Positions 43,849-51,858 of a DNA stretch of 64,000 nt are shown here, one piece after another. Numbering within the stretch: position 1 is the first letter of the stretch; the number at the start of each line of letters is the position of its first letter. Source of the DNA: Marinobacter sp. DY40_1A1 (lineage in GTDB: Bacteria > Pseudomonadota > Gammaproteobacteria > Pseudomonadales > Oleiphilaceae); contig NZ_VCHA01000004.1 in NCBI RefSeq assembly GCF_016597815.1, positions 62,001 through 126,000 on the forward strand, given 5' to 3'. The notes beneath the pieces are model-generated. The model worked only from the letters and a program-made list of their open reading frames with translations. It did no database searches and had not been told where the DNA came from. Made by a program: the position numbers and the translations under genes.

Positions 43849-45393
43849 TCAGGCTGCGGTCTTTTTCTCGCTTTGGGACTTCAATGGCTTCAGGCCCTTG
43901 ATATCCAGCCAACGCTGATGGTCCGGCGAGCCGTGGTATTCCATGTTGTCGACGCCAGGATTGATGTGGTAATACTTCTCAACCACTGTTGCGACATCGG
44001 CACCACCGCAGTTGCCCTGGTATATCTGGTGCACGGGCAGCCACGCTTGGATGTACTTCTCGGGCTCGTTTTTGAAGATGTCGCAGCAGCCGTCGGAGCA
44101 GAAGTGGTAACGCTCACCTTCATGCTTGATCTGGCGATGGCTGAACACGGTCGGGTCGTCTTTTTCCGTAAAGATCACCGGTATCTGGCACACCTGGCAG
44201 AGCTGGGGAAGCGTGTTGTTATAGAAACGACGTCCCTCTTTATGCTCTTTGTCCCAGTGCTCGAAACGGGCACGGTAGTACTTGTCGAAAGTCTCCGGGT
44301 ACTTCTCCGAAAGCCAGGCCATCTCTTCTTCTTCCGGCATCCAGGTATGGAAGTTGGTAGCCTGGCTGTACTGGTAGAAGGTGCTCCAGGCCTGGTGGCT
44401 TACGTGGTTCTTGGCATCGTTGGCAATGTCCTGGTACTTGGGCGGACGAATGCCGTAGCGCTCCAGATCCTTGAACAGGGCTCCGCCGTTCTGCTCGTAG
44501 TAAACTTCCCAGGCTTCAGCCCAGGACATCACCTTGTTGGGCAGCATGTAGTCCATCATCATCCCAACCAGGCTCAGCAGGCGGAAACCGCGCCAGAACC
44601 ACTTGTCGATCCAGCGCTGGATAATGGGCACGTTGTCTTCGTGCTGCTCAAGGATGAACTTGATTACCTCAAGGCCAAGGGTCATGTGACGAGCTTCATC
44701 CGACTGGGCCGAGAACCCGAAAGTGACCGTGGCCATATCGCCGTTATAGGCGGCGCCGGACATGAAGGGCACGAACAGCAGGTTTGTCAGTACGTATTCG
44801 AACGAGAACGAAATGGCGGTCAGGAACTCGAAGGGTCCCGCCGAGCGCGCGTCGTCAAAGAACGATTTGGGAACCGACAGGAACCAGATCCGGTCATGCT
44901 GGTGCGCCGCATCGTGCAGGCCATTAAAGTGCTTGTTGTAATGGCTCATCGCGTGCTGCTGGGTCTGGGAATGGCGCAGTTCGTCGATGGCCTGCATCTG
45001 GCACGCTACCCGGGCACCGGCTCCACTGAATTGACGTCCTACCCGCGCATAGCCCTGGAATGCAGCGTACTCAAGTGGTGAAACGCCGGAGAGGAACAGC
45101 TTCAGTGCGTTAACGTAACGGGCGTCAGTGATGTTCTGATGGCCGTTGTTCTGGGCAAATGCGTCAAAGATCGCGTACAGCTTCTTTTCTTTCTCGGCCT
45201 GGTATTTCCAGTAGGCATCCATGGTCAGGCGGAATGGGTCTTCCCATTGCGACCAGTCGGTAATCTTGATGCCCTCAAACTGCTCATCCGGATAGATATC
45301 TTCCTTTTTCTGGTACGTGGGCTCCCAGGCCATATCACGGGTGAGGTACTGGTATTTGTCTTTAAGGTTCAGCTTCTTGTTTTTAATAGCCAT
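43849..45393 (-). CDS. dmpN: Phenol hydroxylase P3, diiron oxygenase large subunit
   Basis: 514 residues. ATG 45393 has GGGAGA upstream; the frame could be extended by eight residues, overlapping dmpM. The carboxylate-bridged diiron site is shown by DELRH (Glu138, His141) and DEARH (Glu233, His236), with further Glu ligands in EYAAFQGYARVG and in the central helices. It hydroxylates phenol to catechol with O2. The C-terminal third has a C-X2-C...C-X3-C arrangement (CQVCQIP, CSDGCCDIF), as in phenol hydroxylases. Confidence 0.96.
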   Translation of the reverse strand: MAIKNKKLNLKDKYQYLTRDMAWEPTYQKKEDIYPDEQFEGIKITDWSQWEDPFRLTMDAYWKYQAEKEKKLYAIFDAFAQNNGHQNITDARYVNALKLFLSGVSPLEYAAFQGYARVGRQFSGAGARVACQMQAIDELRHSQTQQHAMSHYNKHFNGLHDAAHQHDRIWFLSVPKSFFDDARSAGPFEFLTAISFSFEYVLTNLLFVPFMSGAAYNGDMATVTFGFSAQSDEARHMTLGLEVIKFILEQHEDNVPIIQRWIDKWFWRGFRLLSLVGMMMDYMLPNKVMSWAEAWEVYYEQNGGALFKDLERYGIRPPKYQDIANDAKNHVSHQAWSTFYQYSQATNFHTWMPEEEEMAWLSEKYPETFDKYYRARFEHWDKEHKEGRRFYNNTLPQLCQVCQIPVIFTEKDDPTVFSHRQIKHEGERYHFCSDGCCDIFKNEPEKYIQAWLPVHQIYQGNCGGADVATVVEKYYHINPGVDNMEYHGSPDHQRWLDIKGLKPLKSQSEKKTAA

Positions 45394-45407
45394 GTTAGAT
45401 CTCCCAA

Positions 45408-45677
45408 TCAGTTCCACTGAAGAATGAAGTGGTCATCGTCTTCGTCGACATTGCCGCCAATACTGATCACATCTATCAGCATTTCCTGGACATCCCATTC
45501 GCGACCGAGCGTTTCTTCCATGGTGGCCCGGTTGATCACCAGGCGTTTTTCCGCCTCAATCCTGATCATGGCCGGCTGGTGCTGTACCTCGGCATCCGGG
45601 TTGTCCTGCATGACCGCTTCAACCAGATAGCGGGCGTTGTCGTTGTCTTGAAATGCGATAAATACTTTCTGGCTCAT
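45408..45677 (-). CDS. dmpM: Phenol hydroxylase P2, activator/regulatory protein
   Basis: 89 residues with the DmpM pattern FIAFQDNDNARYLVEA and MLIDVISIGGNVDEDDDHFILQW. It is a cofactor-free effector that binds the oxygenase and enhances coupling, like MmoB. AGGAG is eight bases before ATG. It overlaps dmpL by four bases. Confidence 0.94.
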   Translation of the reverse strand: MSQKVFIAFQDNDNARYLVEAVMQDNPDAEVQHQPAMIRIEAEKRLVINRATMEETLGREWDVQEMLIDVISIGGNVDEDDDHFILQWN

Positions 45678-46675
45678 GCCTGAACTCCTGTGCTTTCGAG
45701 ACCAACCTTCTTCAGCCGGGCAGAAAGCTCAGCGCGGATTTCATCCAGGGCGTCAAGACCGGTAGTGGCTTGGGCAATGGGCTTCAGGGCTTCATAGGCG
45801 CGGGGTTCCCACCGGGCTACCCAGGCTTGGAGTTGCCCACGGTTGCTCTCACTTTCACCGGCAACCGTTTTGATCATAGCGTTGGTCCAACGCAGGGATT
45901 CCTTGTACCAGTCACGCTGGAACTCGGTGAGCAGAGACACATCCTCGGCACCCTGTTCGCCCAGCCAGGCATCCATCCAGTCGTAAATCAGCGGGTACAT
46001 CAAACCGTCCAGAAGAACGTTCTGCACCAGCGTGACCTCGAACCAGTCGTCGATCACCAGCATGTCTTCCACCAGCTTGCGCATGGGCTGCCAGAGCTCG
46101 TCGTCCATCCAGAAGGTTTTGGATTCATCGAGCGCCTTGCCGGTGCTGCCATCCAGCAACAGAGCAATGCGGGACAAATACTGACCAATGCCAAGGCGGT
46201 CGGTGGCTGCAAACATGTGCATCTGGGCAACGGTGGTGGCAATCGCATCACCGGCAATTTTGCTGTTGTTCATGTTGGCGCCCAGCTCAACATGGCGCAG
46301 TGGCACCAAAAACCGCAGGAGCTGATGCTGGGTTTCTTCGGGGAGACGGGTCAGAAGGTTTCGCTTGTCGCAGAAGCCAAAATTGCTTTCTGCTGCTTCC
46401 TGCATTTTTGCCCGGTTACCAACATAGGCGCCGTAGAAAAACTGCCGCGGGTCGGTCACCGCATGCCAGTCTTCCATTTGTACAGCGGTACGGCTGGGAT
46501 CATTGAGGGTGCGCTTCGGATCCCAAAGGGGCCGATAGTGAAAGTTGGTTTTCGCCTCGATATCAAAGCTGGCTTCCTGATAACGGGTTGCCGGCTTGTC
46601 ACCGAAACGACGTGCAATCGCCGAATAGGTATTGCGAATGGGTTCCACTGAGGTGGTTTTTATTTCAATAGTCAT
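45674..46675 (-). CDS. dmpL: Phenol hydroxylase P1, beta (small oxygenase) subunit
   Basis: 333 residues. ATG 46675 follows GGTAGGG; the frame opens upstream at 46765 but overlaps dmpK. It is a diiron-protein-like helical subunit that lacks the metal ligands and pairs with DmpN. Typical blocks are FHYRPLWDPKRTLNDPSRTAV and HVELGANMNNSKI. A 59-base leader separates it from dmpK and contains CAACAACAACG. Confidence 0.94.
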   Translation of the reverse strand: MTIEIKTTSVEPIRNTYSAIARRFGDKPATRYQEASFDIEAKTNFHYRPLWDPKRTLNDPSRTAVQMEDWHAVTDPRQFFYGAYVGNRAKMQEAAESNFGFCDKRNLLTRLPEETQHQLLRFLVPLRHVELGANMNNSKIAGDAIATTVAQMHMFAATDRLGIGQYLSRIALLLDGSTGKALDESKTFWMDDELWQPMRKLVEDMLVIDDWFEVTLVQNVLLDGLMYPLIYDWMDAWLGEQGAEDVSLLTEFQRDWYKESLRWTNAMIKTVAGESESNRGQLQAWVARWEPRAYEALKPIAQATTGLDALDEIRAELSARLKKVGLESTGVQA

Positions 46676-46691
46676 AACTGCCCTACCATCG

Positions 46692-46699
46692 TTGTTGTT
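46692..46699 (-). promoter_or_regulatory. AANAANAA motif in the dmpL leader
   Basis: AACAACAA on the minus strand, 16 bases before the dmpL ATG, in the non-coding gap after dmpK. It has the form of an Hfq/Crc target. Confidence 0.45.
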
Positions 46700-46734
46700 G
46701 TGGGGTGGATGTTGGCGTTGGTGGTTAACTGGCT

Positions 46735-46986
46735 CTAGCGGTGGCCTTTCTCCCCGAAACGCCACTTGACCATGTCTTCGTCAATCTGGCGGATCATGTC
46801 GGAATCCATGTGCACCACATTGTTGTGCTCACAGAAAATCTTGAAGGCATCCCGGGGCAGTACCAGCTCGACAAACAGCTCGGGGTAGCCGATTGCAAAA
46901 TCGAACTCCACAAACCTGTCTTCTGGTGCGCTGCGAACCCGGATATAGCGGGTGTATTCGTTGAAGGTCTTCAGTCGTTGGTCCAT
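46735..46986 (-). CDS. dmpK: Phenol hydroxylase P0, assembly/auxiliary subunit
   Basis: 83 residues from ATG 46986; the upstream in-frame start would translate the CAA-repeat leader as poly-Thr and lies too close to the sigma-54 promoter. It matches DmpK with KTFNEYTRYIRVRS and RFVEFDFAIGYPELFVELVLP. DmpK helps assemble or load iron into the oxygenase. It is the first gene of the ten-gene upper operon. Confidence 0.9.
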   Translation of the reverse strand: MDQRLKTFNEYTRYIRVRSAPEDRFVEFDFAIGYPELFVELVLPRDAFKIFCEHNNVVHMDSDMIRQIDEDMVKWRFGEKGHR

Positions 46987-46996
46987 TGCTGACCCC

Positions 46997-47020
46997 GTTG
47001 TCGTTGTTGTTGTTGTTTGC
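46997..47020 (-). promoter_or_regulatory. (CAA)n-rich leader with overlapping AANAANAA motifs before dmpK
   Basis: On the minus strand the untranslated leader has four successive AAC units followed by GACAAC, giving several registers of AACAACAA. It lies between the predicted transcription start (about 47022) and the ribosome binding site, 11-34 bases before ATG. This is the arrangement of Hfq/Crc sites at catabolic genes. Confidence 0.55.
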
Positions 47021-47032
47021 TGAACACACTGG

Positions 47033-47048
47033 AGCAACGGCTGTGCCA
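47033..47048 (-). promoter_or_regulatory. Sigma-54 promoter of the phenol (dmpK) operon
   Basis: Minus strand TGGCAC-AGCCG-TTGCT: GG at 47047-47046 and GC at 47035-47034 have the required ten-base spacing (-24/-12). The predicted start of transcription is near 47022, giving a leader of about 36 bases to dmpK. Confidence 0.85.
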
Positions 47049-47078
47049 CAATTTCCAGACCACCACTAAAAACAACAC

Positions 47079-47091
47079 CAAAACATTGATT
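47079..47091 (-). promoter_or_regulatory. IHF site between the sigma-54 promoter and the DmpR sites
   Basis: AATCAATGTTTTG on the minus strand matches the IHF consensus WATCAANNNNTTR at every fixed position. It lies about 57-69 bases upstream of the predicted start, where an IHF bend would bring DmpR to the polymerase. Confidence 0.7.
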
Positions 47092-47156
47092 CTTAGGGAT
47101 GTTTTTAAGTCCTTCAGGCCTTTTCGACTATCTAGGAGTGGTTTTTAATCTTGAGA

Positions 47157-47186
47157 TTGATCAGAAAAATTTGATCATTTGATAAA
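47157..47186 (-). promoter_or_regulatory. DmpR/XylR-type upstream activating sequences
   Basis: TTGATCATTTGATAAA (47171-47186) differs at two positions from the idealised XylR/DmpR inverted repeat TTGATCAATTGATCAA as I recall it, and a further TTGATCA half-site is at 47157-47163. The distance to the predicted start is about 135-165 bases, as in known Po promoters. A weaker ATTGATGAAA is near 47208. Confidence 0.7.
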
Positions 47187-47262
47187 CCTCAAGATCCGAA
47201 GTGAGCAATTGATGAAATGCGCCGAGCCAACTACGACTTTCCGCTCGATTCTTACCATTTGG

Positions 47263-47292
47263 TTGATTTTTGGCATCAATCAGGGGTTATAT
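47263..47292 (+). promoter_or_regulatory. Possible sigma-70 promoter of dmpR
   Basis: TTGATT (47263-47268) and TTATAT (47287-47292) are separated by 18 bases, placing transcription about 55 bases before the dmpR ATG. The match is moderate, and other A/T-rich pairs exist in this region. Confidence 0.35.
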
Positions 47293-47331
47293 GGATAGAT
47301 CATTGTCTGAGCATTTATGCTCACCCCGCAC

Positions 47332-47339
47332 AAAAATAA
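47332..47339 (+). promoter_or_regulatory. AANAANAA motif in the dmpR leader
   Basis: AAAAATAA, 14 bases before the dmpR ATG, fits the Hfq/Crc consensus. Its simple A-rich composition makes it weaker evidence than the AACAACAA motifs. Confidence 0.35.
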
Positions 47340-47353
47340 TGGGGGATCAGAAC

Positions 47354-49075
47354 ATGGCTATCAGCTACAAGCCGAAGCTAAAACACACTCAATTTCAAGA
47401 TCTTACTGATCAGATTCGATTCCTGAGTTCCGAAGGAAAAATCTGGCTTGGTGAGCAGCGCATGCTGTTGATGGCAGTAAGTGCCATGGGAGCATTCCGG
47501 CGCGAAATGGTCAACAGCATGGGTGTTGCACGGGCAAAAGGCTTTTTTCTGCGCCTCGGCTATCAGTCCGGCCTGAAGGACGCCGAACTGGCCCGCAAGC
47601 TTCGCCCACACTGCGAAGAAATTGATATTTTTCTTGCAGGCCCGCAACTGCACGCCCTGAAAGGCATGGTTAACGTCATTCCTGTTCAGGTAGAAATAAA
47701 TCAGGAAACCGGCGACTTCTATGCTGAAATGCAGTGGATTGACTCTTTTGAAGTAGAAATCTGCCAGACCGAGCTTGGAAAAATGGACGAGCCGGCTTGC
47801 TGGGCCTTGTTAGGCTATGCCTGTGCCTACACATCGTCATTCATGGGGCGCGAAATCATCTTCCGTGAGACCAGTTGCCGGGGCTGTGGAGATGAGAAAT
47901 GCCTGATTGTGGGCAAGCCTGCAGAGCAGTGGGACGACGCAGAGGAGTTTGCCCGTTATTTCAAGGCAGATCCCATCATAGAAGAGCTTTACGATCTGCA
48001 ATCCCAAGTCAGCTCCCTGCGCAGCAGCCTCGAAAAGCAACAGGGGCAGTACTATGGTATTGGCCAGTCGGCGTCCTACAACAAGGTCTGCAAAATGATT
48101 GATAAAGCAGCCCTTGGGAAAGTATCTGTGTTGCTCCTGGGGGAAACCGGCGTAGGCAAGGAAGTGATTGCACGCAGTGTTCACCTGCGCAGCGAAAGGG
48201 CTGACGGGCCATTTGTAGCCGTCAACTGTGCCGCCATACCACCCGACCTTATCGAATCCGAGCTTTTTGGCGTTGAAAAAGGCGCCTTTACCGGTGCCAA
48301 TCAATCCCGGCCGGGACGTTTTGAACGGGCAGACAAAGGCACGATTTTTCTGGATGAGGTGGTCGAACTCACACCCCGGGCGCAGGCTTCGCTACTGCGA
48401 GTGCTTCAGGAGGGGGAGCTTGAGCGCGTTGGCGATAACCGCACACGATCGGTGAATGTGCGCATCATAGCCGCAACCAACGAAAGCCTTGCCGAAGCGG
48501 TTGAGGCCGGTAAATTCCGGGCAGACCTCTACTATCGCCTGAATGTTTTTCCGGTGCAGATTCCACCTTTGCGTGAACGCCTTGAAGATCTTCCGCTCCT
48601 GACAGAGCATTTTCTGCGGAAGTTCGAAGCAGAATACAACAAACACACTCTCGGTCTGTCGGACAAGGCGCTGGAGCTTTGCCTTCGCTATCGCTGGCCC
48701 GGCAATATCCGGGAACTGGAGAACGTGATCGAGCGCGGTGTAATACTCACCGATAATAACGAGACCATCAGCCAGGACGCGCTTTTTGCGGTCTTCCCCA
48801 ACAGTGAATTTCAGCAGGCATCACCTCAATCATCGGAAATTATCGATGACACGGGTCAGGTAGTCTCCGGCGATTCGCAGCAAGGTGGGCCCGCGCACTG
48901 GGCGGAGAGCATCATCAACAATAATGTCAGCCTCGATGAGGTGGAAGAAACCCTTATGCGGAGGGCGATGGACCAGGCAAGCCAGAACGTGTCCGAGGCC
49001 GCACGCTTGCTTGGACTCACCCGGCCAGCACTGGCTTACCGGCTCAAAAAAGCCGGCATACTGCAGAAAAATTAA
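47354..49075 (+). CDS. dmpR: DmpR/XylR-family sigma-54-dependent activator of phenol catabolism
   Basis: 573 residues from ATG 47354, chosen because the protein then aligns with DmpR from its first residues ([10 protein letters not shown]); upstream in-frame ATGs (47291, 47339) exist. The N-terminal sensor (to about 210) includes the V4R domain with zinc-binding cysteines from Cys175 (CRGCGDEKC). The AAA+ domain has Walker A GETGVGK from residue 263 and the sigma-54 contact loop GAFTGA at 310-315. The Fis-type helix-turn-helix is at the C-terminus ([20 protein letters not shown]). DmpR binds phenols directly and activates the divergent dmpK promoter. Confidence 0.94.
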   Translation: MAISYKPKLKHTQFQDLTDQIRFLSSEGKIWLGEQRMLLMAVSAMGAFRREMVNSMGVARAKGFFLRLGYQSGLKDAELARKLRPHCEEIDIFLAGPQLHALKGMVNVIPVQVEINQETGDFYAEMQWIDSFEVEICQTELGKMDEPACWALLGYACAYTSSFMGREIIFRETSCRGCGDEKCLIVGKPAEQWDDAEEFARYFKADPIIEELYDLQSQVSSLRSSLEKQQGQYYGIGQSASYNKVCKMIDKAALGKVSVLLLGETGVGKEVIARSVHLRSERADGPFVAVNCAAIPPDLIESELFGVEKGAFTGANQSRPGRFERADKGTIFLDEVVELTPRAQASLLRVLQEGELERVGDNRTRSVNVRIIAATNESLAEAVEAGKFRADLYYRLNVFPVQIPPLRERLEDLPLLTEHFLRKFEAEYNKHTLGLSDKALELCLRYRWPGNIRELENVIERGVILTDNNETISQDALFAVFPNSEFQQASPQSSEIIDDTGQVVSGDSQQGGPAHWAESIINNNVSLDEVEETLMRRAMDQASQNVSEAARLLGLTRPALAYRLKKAGILQKN

Positions 49076-49128
49076 ACGGATAGGCAAACGCCCATTCAAT
49101 ATCAGGCACTGCTGAAAGGAACTGTTTC

Positions 49129-49713
49129 ATGGCAGAGGATCTTGCGAGGAACTCAAGCGTACCACTGACCGTGGTGGTTTCAAGGCGTGTCAGAAAGGGG
49201 CAGGAAGCAGAGTTCGAGAAACTGAGCAGTCAAATGACGGAGAGAGCCTCACGTTTTCCAGGCCACCTGGGGGCCACCATGTTCCGACCATCTTCCCCGG
49301 AGGATCCTGAATACCGGATCATGTTCAAATTCCGGGACCGACAAACTCTCGATGCCTGGGAAAAGTCCGAAGATCGGGCAGAGCTGCTTGAACAGATTGA
49401 AAGCCTGTTACTGCAGCCCAGTGAAAGAGACGTTACATCCGGCATAATTACCTGGTTTACCCTGCCCGGGCAGAACCCGGTACAGCCACCCCCAAAATGG
49501 AAAATGACCCTGGTGAGCTGGCTTGCACTGTACCCGGCAGTAACACTGGTCTTTATTCTGTTCGGTGATCTTCTGACAACCATGCCGCTGCTGTTGCGAA
49601 CCATGCTGGTAACGATGGTCGTCATGCTATTGATGAGCTATGTACTGATGCCAAGAATGACACGCTGGTTCGCCTTCTGGCTGTTTCCTGACCGACAGAA
49701 AAACATTCGCTGA
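49129..49713 (+). CDS. Antibiotic-biosynthesis-monooxygenase (ABM) domain protein with membrane anchor
   Basis: 194 residues, AAGGAA upstream of ATG. Residues 13-105 form an ABM-like ferredoxin fold (TVVVSRRVRKGQEAEFEKL, FPGHLGATMFRP, YRIMFKFRDRQTLDAWEKSE). The C-terminal part has two or three hydrophobic helices (about 128-150 and 155-178). This ABM-plus-helices form occurs as an uncharacterised membrane protein. It is 53 bases after dmpR on the same strand and may be co-transcribed; a link to aromatic metabolism is only suggested by position. Confidence 0.78.
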   Translation: MAEDLARNSSVPLTVVVSRRVRKGQEAEFEKLSSQMTERASRFPGHLGATMFRPSSPEDPEYRIMFKFRDRQTLDAWEKSEDRAELLEQIESLLLQPSERDVTSGIITWFTLPGQNPVQPPPKWKMTLVSWLALYPAVTLVFILFGDLLTTMPLLLRTMLVTMVVMLLMSYVLMPRMTRWFAFWLFPDRQKNIR

Positions 49714-49891
49714 TTTGCACAATCAGCAAGTCCGCTCATTCGCCAACGCATGGAAATCAGGCTCAAAGATAGCTGGTTCCGGATACCCCCCATCGCGGCG
49801 CAAGCTCACCGCCCCCGCGATCTTTATGGCTGGGCGATACGTACCGTCAAAGGTGAAACACCTAAGTCATCTGTAATGCGGGATCGATAAA
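49714..49891 (+). other. Short intergenic stretch with one possible small reading frame
   Basis: ATG 49750 opens a 46-codon frame to TAA 49890 on the plus strand. It has no clear ribosome binding site and I recognise no family. It may be noise, or a relic associated with the decayed cryptochrome gene that follows. Confidence 0.2.
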
Positions 49892-50537
49892 TTGCGCACA
49901 CTATACTGGTTTGCTCGGGATCTCCGCGTGCACGACAACGCGGCCCTGCTTGCCGCCTCCAAATCTGACACTTTGCTCTGCGTTTATGTGGTTGATCCGC
50001 GCTGGTTTATGCCCGGGCCGCTGCAGTCGAAAACCATGGGGGCACATCGCTGGCGTTTTTTATGGCAAAGCCTGATGGAGCTGGAGCGAAGCCTGAGAGC
50101 ACTGGGCCAGTGGCAAGCCATTCAGGACAAGCTGCCCGGTAGAGTGTTTCAGGAATTTGAAACTCTCAGTCTTTTTACCCAGGGCTCGCTTCCCATGAGT
50201 CTTGAGGACCTGCCGGATACCTTTTCCCAGTTTCGCAAACAGATTGAAAAGATCGGCGAGCGCGGCCCTGATCAATTGCGAATAAGCACCCTCACGGCGC
50301 TGACCTGTTCCGACGAGGCGAGAGCAACTGATCGATTATGATGTGGCGAGTAACTATGGTAACTGGCAATACCTGGCCGGTGTCGGTGCTGATCCCCGCG
50401 GTCTCCGCCAGTTCAACCTTGAAAAGCAGACACAGCAATACGATCCACCGGGCATATTTGTCAGCAGGTGGCGCGGCCATGCAGAACAACCCGTTATCCT
50501 GCATACAGTGGATGCGGCAGACTGGCCGATTTCGTGA
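49892..50537 (+). pseudogene. Decayed cry-DASH type cryptochrome/photolyase
   Basis: The 5' part (TTG 49892 to about 50320) encodes a photolyase N-terminus: TLYWFARDLRVHDNAALL, VVDPRWF, and SLFTQGSLPMSLEDLPDTFSQFRKQIEK. The 3' part, in a different frame from about 50328, encodes [25 protein letters not shown] and [14 protein letters not shown], the C-terminal end of cry-DASH. The two lie side by side, so about 300 codons of the flavin-binding core are deleted and the frame is broken. The N-terminal part also seems short between ELERSLRALGQW and VFQEFETLSLF, suggesting a second deletion. No functional photolyase can be made. Confidence 0.82.
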
Positions 50538-50588
50538 CATTATACAGACCGGTCATCCATTATTTTTTTCAACTGAGGATACGTGTTC

Positions 50589-51008
50589 ATGGCTCTGTTC
50601 AGCCAGAAGAATGCCCGCAAACAGCTAGATGCTGAAGCCGAGAAGGTAAACCGTGCCGATCTGGAAATGTTACTGGAGCGGCAAAAGGCGATTGAGAAGA
50701 AGGTCAAAGGCAGCGGTAAGCTCAAACGGTTCAGTGCCGATATAAAGCTGATGTTTTCCATGATCCGGGACTACTGGAACGGCAGTTATCGCGACGTGCC
50801 CTGGAAGAGCATAGCCGCCATGGCTGGCGCACTTCTTTACGTAATGAACCCTCTGGATTTCATCCCCGACATAATCATTGGCATCGGCTTTCTGGATGAT
50901 GTCGGGGTGGTTGCACTATGTTTGAAGCTGGTCGAGTCTGATTTACACAAGTACGCAGCCTGGAAAGAGGTTAAAGAAGAATCAAGGCAATCGGTACATG
51001 CTGATTGA
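50589..51008 (+). CDS. DUF1232 (YkvA-family) membrane-associated protein
   Basis: 139 residues from ATG 50589; GTG 50583 is an alternative start. The first 60 residues are charged and helical. The DUF1232 block is VPWKSIAAMAGALLYVMNPLDFIPDIIIGIGFLDDVGVV, two hydrophobic segments around the conserved NPLD(F/L)IPD. Function of the family is not established. It is upstream of pomA on the same strand with a 68-base gap. Confidence 0.87.
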   Translation: MALFSQKNARKQLDAEAEKVNRADLEMLLERQKAIEKKVKGSGKLKRFSADIKLMFSMIRDYWNGSYRDVPWKSIAAMAGALLYVMNPLDFIPDIIIGIGFLDDVGVVALCLKLVESDLHKYAAWKEVKEESRQSVHAD

Positions 51009-51076
51009 TTGAATAATGAACTATAGGTAACCTGAGCTAATTCCCCATTTAAACCGTCAAATCCCCTGGAGATCAC

Positions 51077-51853
51077 GTGGATTTAGCCACCCTGATTGGC
51101 CTTCTTGGTGCCATATTACTTATCGTAACGGCTGTTGTTCTCGGTGCGGCCCCCGGTGTTTTCCTCAACGGTGCATCACTGCTTATCGTTCTTGGTGGAA
51201 CTTTGCTGGTGGTTCTCGCAAAATTCAGCATTCCGCAGTTTCTTGGTGCCTTCAAGGCGGCTGCCCGGGCGTTCAAGTTTAAACTCCCGGAAACCCAGAC
51301 TAGCATTGAAGAGCTGGTAGAGGTTGCCAACATAGCTCGCAAAGAAGGCCCCCTGGGGCTTGAAGGGCGGGAGGTCAGCTCTCCCTTCCTCGGCAGTGGC
51401 ATCCAGATGCTGGTGGACGGCCAAACCGATGAGACCATCAAGCAGCTTCTGGACAAAGAGCGGCTGATGACGCTGGATTACAACCGCTCCGGCTCCAAAG
51501 TGTTTATGGCCATGGCAGATGTTGCTCCCGCAATGGGCATGATCGGCACTCTGATTGGTCTGGTGCAGATGCTCTCCAACATGGAAGACCCGAAATCCAT
51601 CGGCCCGGCCATGGCGGTTGCGCTGCTGACCACCCTTTACGGTGCAATGATTGCCACCATGATCGCCACGCCAATTGCCGACAAGCTATCTTTGCGGATG
51701 ACTGAAGAAGCCCGCATGCAAATGCTCTACACCGATGCGCTGGTGGCCATTCAACAAGGCATTAACCCGCGGGTTATCGAACAGATGCTGTCCAGCTACC
51801 TGACTCCAAAAGAGCGCACCAAGGCGCCTGAGGCGGAGGCCGCCAGCGGATAA
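51077..51853 (+). CDS. pomA: Flagellar stator protein PomA (MotA family)
   Basis: 258 residues. GTG 51077 has GGAG six bases ahead. Four membrane helices. The N-terminus DLATLIGLLGAI and the segments VFMAMADVAPAMGMIGTLIGLVQML and GPAMAVALLTTLYGAMIATMIATPIADKL match PomA of Na+-driven motors. It forms the stator channel with PomB encoded six bases downstream. Sodium coupling is inferred from similarity to PomA. Confidence 0.9.
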   Translation: MDLATLIGLLGAILLIVTAVVLGAAPGVFLNGASLLIVLGGTLLVVLAKFSIPQFLGAFKAAARAFKFKLPETQTSIEELVEVANIARKEGPLGLEGREVSSPFLGSGIQMLVDGQTDETIKQLLDKERLMTLDYNRSGSKVFMAMADVAPAMGMIGTLIGLVQMLSNMEDPKSIGPAMAVALLTTLYGAMIATMIATPIADKLSLRMTEEARMQMLYTDALVAIQQGINPRVIEQMLSSYLTPKERTKAPEAEAASG

Positions 51854-51858
51854 GCCCC

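Noticed and set aside
43591-45081. A 496-codon open frame on the plus strand
   Set aside because: It lies antisense to dmpN, which has complete diiron motifs. The antisense protein shows no recognisable family and its openness follows from codon bias.
45770-46651. A 293-codon open frame on the plus strand
   Set aside because: Antisense to dmpL, which fits its operon and family.
46684-47020. The CAA repeats as a phase-variation microsatellite
   Set aside because: The repeats are in leaders, are short (up to about five units) and imperfect. Regulatory AANAANAA motifs explain them better than slippage.
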